64,000 nt of DNA from Candidatus Epilinea brevis (GTDB taxonomy: Bacteria > Chloroflexota > Anaerolineae > Epilineales > Epilineaceae). The notes under the pieces were generated by a model, which was given only the letters and a program-made list of their open reading frames with translations, did no database searches and was not told the DNA's origin. Made by a program: the position numbers and the translations under genes. The stretch covers positions 372,001-436,000 of the forward strand of contig JADJUE010000002.1 of NCBI GenBank assembly GCA_016710785.1, read 5' to 3'. Shown one piece after another: positions 58,345 through 64,000 of this stretch; the stretch's first letter is position 1, and the number at the start of each line of letters is the position of its first letter.

Positions 58345-60450
58345 TCACCGATCCGTGCGCCAGGCGGCGTCCAGGATGGCGATGCCCGCGCCCTGGCTGG
58401 CCAGCCAAGGCGCGCCGCCGGCATCCACCGCCATGGCCCCGATGGTGCCCGGCAACAGGCCGCCGTCCTGCGGTCGGTAGACGGTCAGTCGGCCATCGGG
58501 GGCCAGCACCGCCGCGCCCTCGGGCGTGCCGATCCACAGGCGTCCGTCGGCCTCGCGGACCAGGCTGGTCACGCTGTCATCCGGCAGGCCGTCCGTCTGG
58601 TCCAGGGTGCGCCACAGGCCGGCGGTCGAGCGGATGGCCAGGCCGGCGGCGGTTCCGGCGTAGACCGTCCCGTCCGGCGCCACGGCCAGGGCCTGCATCA
58701 GGTTGGAGGTCAAGGCGCCGGTGGCCACGTCGAAGACCGTCCACGCGCCGCTGCTGTCGCGGAGGCTGAGCCCTTTGTCGTAGCTGGCTGCCCAGAGGTT
58801 GCCGGCGGCATCGGATGCCAGGGCCCGCACGCTGTTGTCGGCCAGCCCGTTGGCGGTGGTGAAGACGCTCCAGCTGCCGTCCAGGCGGCGCAGGCTGAGG
58901 CCGCCGACCGGCTCGCCCGCCAGGGGCAGGCCCTTCAGATGCCCGGCCCATACCTGGCCGATGGCATCCAGGTGCAGGGTCGTCACCTCGTCGGCCCCCA
59001 GGCCATCCAGGGCGGTAAAGCCGGTCCAGGTTCCGGCGGCGTCGCGGCGTCGCAGGCCGCGGTCGGCGGTTGCCACCCAGAGCGTGCCGTCCTGCAGGGC
59101 CAGATCCCAGACGGCATCGCTGCCCAGGGCGCTGCCTGCGCCATGGATCTCCCAGCCACCGTCAGGGGCCAGGCGGGCCAGACCCCGCCGCGGGAGGGCC
59201 AGCCAGGCGCCGCCGGCGGCGTCGAAGGCGATGCGGCTGACGCTGTCGCCGGGCAGGGCGGTGATGGCCTGGCGGCGCACCGCGGCCTGGTCGATCACCA
59301 GCAGGCCATCGGCCGTGCCGGCCACGATACGGCCTTCCGGGTCTACGGCCACGGTGTAGCAGAAGACGCCCGCCGCGCCCGGCCAGCGGGTCCAGCGCCC
59401 GTCGGCCTCCAGGCGTCGCGGACCGTCGTCGGTGCCCAGTACAGGGCGGCCACCGGCATCGAAAGCCACCGCCAAGGGTAGGGCGTCCAGGTTGGCGAGG
59501 CTCAGCGAGAAGGTCTCCCAGGACCGGCCCGGCAGCTTGAGGTGCAGTTCGGCCAAGGTGGCCACGACCAGGGCGCCGCTGGGGGCCACGGCCACGTCCA
59601 GCCCCAGGCCGTTGAGCGGCTGCGCCGTCCAGCGGCCGTCCGTCGCGCGCTCCAGCAGCTGCCCCGGTACGGCCACGTAGACCCGGCCGTCCGCGCCGGC
59701 GGCCAGGCCGCGCAGCGACACCGAGCCCGGCGGCAGGGTGATGCGCTCCCAGCGCCCGTCGGGGTGCAGGCGAAGCAGGCGGTCATCCTGGCCCAGCCAG
59801 AGGCCGCCGCCGGGCGCCGCGGCGAGGGCGTGGATGGCCCCGGCCGCGAGGCCATGGGCGGGTCCGAAGACCTGCCAGCGGCCGTCCGAAAGGCGCTGGC
59901 TCAGGCGCCCGTCGGTGCCGGCTAGCCAGATCTGGCCTTGCGTCCCTACGGCCACATGGTCTACCGCCGCGGAGCCGAGGCCGTCCGCCAGACCCAAGCG
60001 GCTGGTCAGACCCAGATCGACGTTCCAGCGCACGGCGCCGGCGAAGCGCGCCGCGCTCCAGATCTCGCCGCTGACGGGGTCCACCGCCAGGTCCAGGGTC
60101 AGGTTGGGGTTGGTGACATGGCGCCAGCCCGGCAGCATCCGCGACACCGCGCCCGGCGTGGGCGTGGCGCCCTGGCTGGTGGCGGTCACCGACGGACCCG
60201 CCAAGGTGGGGGTGGGCTCGACGGGGATGGGCGTGGCCGACGCTCCGGCGCCCGGCGTCCGGGTGGGCAGGTCGAACGGCGGCTCCGGGCGGGCCTTCTT
60301 CAGCATGAGGGGTAGGTAGATGCGCGCCATGGACTCGGCGCTCGCCGTCCGGGACTCGCCGCCGGCCGAAGGCGCGGCGGCGATCGCGAGCAGGACGGCG
60401 GCGGTGAACAGGATCGACGGCTTGAGCGCCGAAGGATGACGGGAGGGCAT
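58345..60450 (-). CDS. Secreted beta-propeller protein (regulator-propeller-like repeats)
   Basis: 701 aa from ATG 60450 (GGAG upstream). A signal peptide (ILFTAAVLLAIAAAPSAGG), the Chloroflexota-type MARIYLPLMLKK motif and a Thr/Pro linker precede a long series of blades of the form GLGSDAVWDLALQDGTLWVATADRGLRRRDAAGTW, WTGFTALDGLGADEVTTLHLDAIGQVWAGH, and LPDDSVTSLVREADGRLWIGTPEGAAVL, the two-component-regulator-propeller pattern. No kinase or membrane domain follows, so it is a stand-alone surface or extracellular propeller. Confidence 0.88.
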   Translation of the reverse strand: MPSRHPSALKPSILFTAAVLLAIAAAPSAGGESRTASAESMARIYLPLMLKKARPEPPFDLPTRTPGAGASATPIPVEPTPTLAGPSVTATSQGATPTPGAVSRMLPGWRHVTNPNLTLDLAVDPVSGEIWSAARFAGAVRWNVDLGLTSRLGLADGLGSAAVDHVAVGTQGQIWLAGTDGRLSQRLSDGRWQVFGPAHGLAAGAIHALAAAPGGGLWLGQDDRLLRLHPDGRWERITLPPGSVSLRGLAAGADGRVYVAVPGQLLERATDGRWTAQPLNGLGLDVAVAPSGALVVATLAELHLKLPGRSWETFSLSLANLDALPLAVAFDAGGRPVLGTDDGPRRLEADGRWTRWPGAAGVFCYTVAVDPEGRIVAGTADGLLVIDQAAVRRQAITALPGDSVSRIAFDAAGGAWLALPRRGLARLAPDGGWEIHGAGSALGSDAVWDLALQDGTLWVATADRGLRRRDAAGTWTGFTALDGLGADEVTTLHLDAIGQVWAGHLKGLPLAGEPVGGLSLRRLDGSWSVFTTANGLADNSVRALASDAAGNLWAASYDKGLSLRDSSGAWTVFDVATGALTSNLMQALAVAPDGTVYAGTAAGLAIRSTAGLWRTLDQTDGLPDDSVTSLVREADGRLWIGTPEGAAVLAPDGRLTVYRPQDGGLLPGTIGAMAVDAGGAPWLASQGAGIAILDAAWRTDR

Positions 60451-60707
60451 GGCAGGTTCTCCGCGGATAGGGGTCGGACCAGGGCGGCGCAGGTACAGGT
60501 GCTGCAAGGATGACGGCTGCGCGGCCACGGATGATACGGCCGATCAAGCACGGAGCCCGGCGCGGAATGCCGGCGTCCCCTTCGGAGGCGATGGCCCAGC
60601 TCGGCGACGGCCCGGCCCTTGCGTGCCCGGCGGAAAGGGGCTAAGTTCTGCTTCGTCCGGCAGCAGCGCATCGTATCAGTCTTCCATTCGTTCGAAGGTG
60701 GACAGCC
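60451..60707. other. Divergent intergenic region
   Basis: 257 bp between the propeller gene (leftward) and the cyclotransferase gene (rightward). I see no gene. The promoters of both should be here, but I cannot single out a clear -35/-10 pair. AGGTGGA near 60696 serves ATG 60708. Confidence 0.4.
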
Positions 60708-61610
60708 ATGGACCCCGAAACAGCACCCATCCCGCACGGCCGCCTGGCGCTCATCGCCCTCATGGTGGCCTTGATCGGCGCCTTTCTCGTCTGGCGCTAC
60801 AACGCCCCGCCGGCGACCGCCCCCGGCAGCCCGGTCGCCCCCGCCGCCGGCCCGGAGACGCCGTCCGCCATGACGGCCGGCCCGACGGCATCGGCCGCGG
60901 CAGATGCCGCGGGCACGGCCGTAGAGCGCCTGCGGCCGGAGGTGCTGGCCAGCCATCCCCACGATCCCCAGGCGTTCACCCAAGGTCTCGTCTGGCATGC
61001 AGGCCAGCTCTACGAGAGCACCGGTCTCAACGGCCGCAGCAGCCTGCGGCGGGTGGCGCTCACCTCCGGCGAGGTGGCGCAGCAGGTGGAGGTTCCCGAG
61101 CAGTTCTTCGCCGAGGGCCTGGCCCTGGTGGGCGATCGGCTCTACCAGCTCACCTGGCAGAGCCATGCCGGCTTCATCTACGACCTGAAGGACCTCAGCC
61201 CCGAGGGCGGTTTCACCTACGACGGCGAGGGCTGGGGCCTGTGCTATGACGGTGCCCGTCTGGTGCGCAGCGACGGTTCGGCGGACCTCATCTTTCACAA
61301 CCCCCAGGATTTCGCGGAGACCGGGCGGGTCACCGTCACCCAGGGCGGCGTGGCGCAGGAGCGGATCAACGAGCTGGAATGCGTCGATGACGCGGTCTAC
61401 GCCAACGTCTGGCAGACCGACCGCATCCTGCGCATCGATCCGCGGACGGGGGCGGTCACGGCGGAGATCGATGCCGCCGGGCTGCTGACGGCCGAAGAGC
61501 GCGCCGCCGCGGACGTGCTCAACGGCATCGCCTATGACCCGGAGGGTCAGCGCTTCTACATCACGGGCAAACTGTGGCCCAAGCTCTTCGCGGTGCGCTT
61601 TGCGCCTTGA
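60708..61610 (+). CDS. Glutaminyl-peptide cyclotransferase (bacterial/plant type), membrane-anchored
   Basis: 300 aa. An N-terminal helix (LALIALMVALIGAFLVW) anchors or exports it; a Pro/Ala linker follows. The catalytic propeller shows the family signatures SHPHDPQAFTQGLVWHAGQLYESTGLNGRSSLRRV, FFAEGLALVGDRLYQLTWQ, EGWGLCYDG, NELECVDDAVYANVWQTDRILRIDP and LNGIAYDPEGQRFYITGKLWPKLFAV. Such enzymes cyclise N-terminal Gln to pyroglutamate on exported proteins. It overlaps the start of the double-domain paralogue downstream. Confidence 0.93.
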   Translation: MDPETAPIPHGRLALIALMVALIGAFLVWRYNAPPATAPGSPVAPAAGPETPSAMTAGPTASAAADAAGTAVERLRPEVLASHPHDPQAFTQGLVWHAGQLYESTGLNGRSSLRRVALTSGEVAQQVEVPEQFFAEGLALVGDRLYQLTWQSHAGFIYDLKDLSPEGGFTYDGEGWGLCYDGARLVRSDGSADLIFHNPQDFAETGRVTVTQGGVAQERINELECVDDAVYANVWQTDRILRIDPRTGAVTAEIDAAGLLTAEERAAADVLNGIAYDPEGQRFYITGKLWPKLFAVRFAP

Positions 61611-63342
61611 AGGGCGGGCAGCTGGGTGGCGCTTCCGGGGCCTCTTGATCGTGGGGCCGGCCCTGCTGCTTGCTCTGGCGGATCTGTCGGCCGGCGCTCG
61701 CAGCTCCGTTCCTGGTCCCGCCGCGCCCGCTCCCGAAGCGCCCGAACCCACCATGGCTGAGCCGCCCGCGTCGGACGCGACCGCGCCGGACGCGACCGCG
61801 GCGGCCTCCAGAGTCGTCGCCGCCCGCTGGCAGCTGGAGGTCATCTCCAGCCATCCCCATGACCCCCTGGCTCATACCGAGGGACTGGTCAGCGCCGGGG
61901 AGGGACAGCTCTTCGAGAGCGAGGGCAAGAGCTATCCGGACGGGCGGGGCGGTCTGGCCTACCGCTCCTCGCTGCGCCTGGTGGACCTGGCCAGTGGCCG
62001 GGTCCAGCTGCGTGTGGACCGCCAGGACCATTGGGCGGAGGGTCTGGCCGTCGTCGGCGACCAGCTCATCCAGCTATCGCTGGACCAAGGCCGGGCCAGC
62101 GTCTATGACAGCGCGACCTTTGCGCGGCGTGCGGATCAGATCTATGAAGGCCAACCCGGCTGGGGACTCTGCCATGACGGCACTTCCTTGTGGATGAGTG
62201 ACGGCTCGGCTTTCCTCAGCCGCCGCGATCCCGCCACCTTGGCGGTGCTGGGCAGCATCCGGGTGGTGCTGGACGGCGCGCCCCTGCTGGGCCTCAACGA
62301 GCTGGAATGCCAGGCCGGCCGCATCTACGCCAACCTCTTCCCGTCCGGGGACGGCGAGCGCGACCGGATCGCGGTCATCGATCCGGCGAATGGCGCGGTG
62401 CAGGCCCTGGTGGACGCCTCCGGCCTGCTGTCGCCGGCGGAGCAGGCGGCGGCGGCCGAGCTCAACGGCATCGCCGCCCTGGGCGCGGGGCGCTTCGCCC
62501 TGACCGGCAAGCTCTGGCCGCGGCTCTATGTGGTGCGTTTCTTGGAGGACCAGGCGCCGTCGCCCTCGCCGACTGCCACGCCGGCTCCCACCGCGATACC
62601 GTTGCCGGCCCAACTCCAGGCCCAGGTGCTGGCCACCTACCCCCATGACGGCAGCTGCTACACCCAGGGCCTGGTCTGGGACGACGGGCGGATCTTCGAG
62701 AGCTGCGGCCTCTACCAGCAGAGCCGCATCAGGGAGGTGGAGCTGAGCACCGGACGCTCCATCCGCGAGCAGGCAGTGCCCGACCTGTACTTTGCCGAAG
62801 GCCTGGCCCTGGTGGACCAGCGGCTCTTCCAGCTGACCTGGCGGGGGGGCTTCGGCTTCATTTGGAACCGCGATGACTTCAGCTCAACGGAGACCTTCAG
62901 CTACCCCACCGAAGGCTGGGGGCTCTGCCATGACGGCCGGCGGCTGGTGCAGAGCGACGGTAGCGGCCGGCTCAGCTTCTACAGCCCGGACCCGGCCTAT
63001 CGGCCGCAGGGCTTCGTGGACGTCCTGCGCCATGTCGAGATGGTGGACAGGCTCAACGAGCTGGAATGCGTCGATGGTCTGGTATGGTCCAACGTCTACC
63101 TCACCAACTGGATCTACCGCATCGATCCGGCGCAGGGGCGGGTCACCGGCGTCCTGGATCTCAGCGCCCTGGTGCCGCCCTTGGATGTGAATCCGAGCCT
63201 CTTCCCGGTGCTCAACGGCATCGCCTACGACGCCGCGGACAACAGCTACCTGGTCACGGGCAAGCTCTGGCCGGTGCTCTACCGCCTGCGCATCCACGAG
63301 CGGCCGCCCCTCATCCTGCCCTTGCTGACCCGCGGACATTGA
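61600..63342 (+). CDS. Exported protein with two tandem glutamine-cyclotransferase domains
   Basis: About 580 aa. I propose the TTG at 61600 (MRLEGRAAGWRFRGLLIVGPALLLALADLSAGA), giving a normal signal peptide and overlapping the upstream stop by 11 bp; the ATG at 61534 lies deep in the upstream gene. Domain 1 starts SSHPHDPLAHTEGL and ends LTGKLWPRLYVV; domain 2 starts ATYPHDGSCYTQGLVWDDGRIFESCG and ends VTGKLWPVLYRL, joined by a PSPSPTATPAPT linker. The C-terminus is PPLILPLLTRGH. Domain 1 has Glu in place of the usual Gln in FTQG and may be less active. Probably paralogous to the upstream gene by duplication. Confidence 0.88.
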   Translation: MRLEGRAAGWRFRGLLIVGPALLLALADLSAGARSSVPGPAAPAPEAPEPTMAEPPASDATAPDATAAASRVVAARWQLEVISSHPHDPLAHTEGLVSAGEGQLFESEGKSYPDGRGGLAYRSSLRLVDLASGRVQLRVDRQDHWAEGLAVVGDQLIQLSLDQGRASVYDSATFARRADQIYEGQPGWGLCHDGTSLWMSDGSAFLSRRDPATLAVLGSIRVVLDGAPLLGLNELECQAGRIYANLFPSGDGERDRIAVIDPANGAVQALVDASGLLSPAEQAAAAELNGIAALGAGRFALTGKLWPRLYVVRFLEDQAPSPSPTATPAPTAIPLPAQLQAQVLATYPHDGSCYTQGLVWDDGRIFESCGLYQQSRIREVELSTGRSIREQAVPDLYFAEGLALVDQRLFQLTWRGGFGFIWNRDDFSSTETFSYPTEGWGLCHDGRRLVQSDGSGRLSFYSPDPAYRPQGFVDVLRHVEMVDRLNELECVDGLVWSNVYLTNWIYRIDPAQGRVTGVLDLSALVPPLDVNPSLFPVLNGIAYDAADNSYLVTGKLWPVLYRLRIHERPPLILPLLTRGH

Positions 63343-63372
63343 CGCGGCCCGTGGCGTGGAGCGCGCTGCGCA

Positions 63373-64000
63373 TCAGCCCAGGGCCACCCACCGGAGGCCT
63401 GCCGAGGGCTGCACCATGCCTTTGAGTTCCATCAGGGTGAGGCTTCGCGCCACCAGGGCCACCGGACTGCGCAGGTCGCGGGCGAGGCTGTCGGTGTCCA
63501 TGGCGCATCGCTGCAGGGCGTCCAGGATGGCCGCTTCCACCGGGTCGGCGGGGCGCTGGCGGCGCAGGCTGTTCTGGTCGGACACATGGCTGAGGTCCAG
63601 GGCGGTCAGGATGTCCAGGGCCGAGGTGGCCACGCCAGCGCCGCAGGCCAGCAGGCGGTTGCTGCCCTCGGCCTGGGGCTGGAAGATCTCGCCGGGCACG
63701 GCGAAGACGTCGCGGCCCTGGGAAAGGGCGAACTCGGCGGTGATCAGGGCGCCGCTGCGCTGCCCGGCCTCTACCACCAGGGTGGCCAGGGCCAGGCCGC
63801 TGATGATGCGGTTGCGGGCCGGGAAGTTGCCCTTCAGCGGTTCCACACCCGGCGGCAGCTCGCTGACCACGGCGCCCTGCGCGATGATGTCGGCCACGAG
63901 GTGGCGGTTGGCGCGCGGATAGCAGCGGTCGATGCCGCAACCCAGGACGGCGATGGTGGGCGCGCCGGCCTCCAGGGCGCGGCGATGCGCCAGGGCGTCC
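63373..64000 (-). CDS. dprA: DNA-processing protein DprA/Smf (5' end outside window)
   Basis: The frame is open to base 64000. It reads DALAHRRALEAGAPTIAVLGCGIDRCYPRANRHLVADIIAQGAVVSELPPGVEPLKGNFPARNRIISGLALATLVVEAGQRSGALITAEFALSQGRDVFAVPGEIFQPQAEGSNRLLACGAG, the DprA Rossmann-like core. A C-terminal winged-helix part (DPVEAAILDALQRCAMDTDSLARDLRSPVALVARSLTLMELKGMVQPSAG) follows. DprA loads RecA on incoming single-stranded DNA during transformation. It converges on the double cyclotransferase gene. Confidence 0.97.
   Translation of the reverse strand, partial: DALAHRRALEAGAPTIAVLGCGIDRCYPRANRHLVADIIAQGAVVSELPPGVEPLKGNFPARNRIISGLALATLVVEAGQRSGALITAEFALSQGRDVFAVPGEIFQPQAEGSNRLLACGAGVATSALDILTALDLSHVSDQNSLRRQRPADPVEAAILDALQRCAMDTDSLARDLRSPVALVARSLTLMELKGMVQPSAGLRWVALG

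Overview
High-GC bacterial chromosome segment, most likely Chloroflexota (Anaerolineae/Caldilineae-like). This is inferred from secreted proteins with Pro/Thr-rich linkers and 'IYLPLMLKK' / 'LILPLLTRGH'-type tails, paired TPR and CRTAC1 (FG-GAP plus ASPIC/UnbV) lipoproteins, tandem glutamine cyclotransferases and STAND ATPases. No rRNA, tRNA or CRISPR array was seen. The window opens inside mfd and closes inside dprA, so both are partial.

Region by region. (1) 1-7.2 kb, minus strand: mfd, a TMEM175-like channel, a CRTAC1-family lipoprotein and a TPR lipoprotein, the last three tightly packed behind a good TTGACA/TAGCAT promoter. (2) 7.3-16.1 kb, plus strand: a small membrane protein, a 1164-aa secreted protein ending in a P-domain, a second CRTAC1/TPR pair, and a truncated duplicate of the middle of the 1164-aa protein. 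(3) 16.2-26 kb, minus strand: a two-domain rhodanese, then a complete Bat-type operon (MoxR, DUF58, a BatD-like membrane protein, two VWA proteins, a TPR protein, BatD) whose genes mostly overlap by four bases, and a DUF2127 membrane protein. (4) 26.3-36.3 kb, mixed small genes: a subtilisin-like protease with small neighbours, a DUF2283/DUF4258 pair, an SGNH hydrolase, an ECF sigma factor with a putative anti-sigma partner, a secreted propeller-like protein and a Gly/Asp-rich repeat protein. Short interspersed repeats and gene fragments are scattered here. (5) 36.4-43.6 kb, a graveyard and repeat region: an Rpn-like nuclease, remnants of a type III-like restriction-modification locus around an intact HNH endonuclease, a deleted nucleotidyltransferase, a frameshifted SRPBCC gene, and two degenerate 22-bp-period repeat arrays. 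(6) 43.5-53.6 kb: a NACHT-FGE protein coupled to a broken lipoprotein gene, a secreted protein, an APC permease, an NB-ARC/TPR STAND protein, and a divergent pair made of a 27-aa membrane peptide and a 211-aa protein. (7) 53.7-60.5 kb, minus strand: a surface-polysaccharide operon (O-antigen ligase-like, multi-TM GT-C-like, FAD oxidoreductase) and a secreted beta-propeller. (8) 60.7-64 kb: two glutamine cyclotransferase genes, the second with two fused domains, then dprA.

The housekeeping and envelope genes form ordinary operons. The most unusual material is between about 28 and 48 kb: the strict 22-bp-period palindromic arrays, an interspersed 'VWDDVRQS' tag with an associated 34-bp hairpin repeat, the gutted R-M locus, and two STAND proteins that may share an N-terminal domain. 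Several frameshifts sit inside otherwise coherent genes. They may be true decay or assembly errors, and this cannot be settled from the sequence alone.
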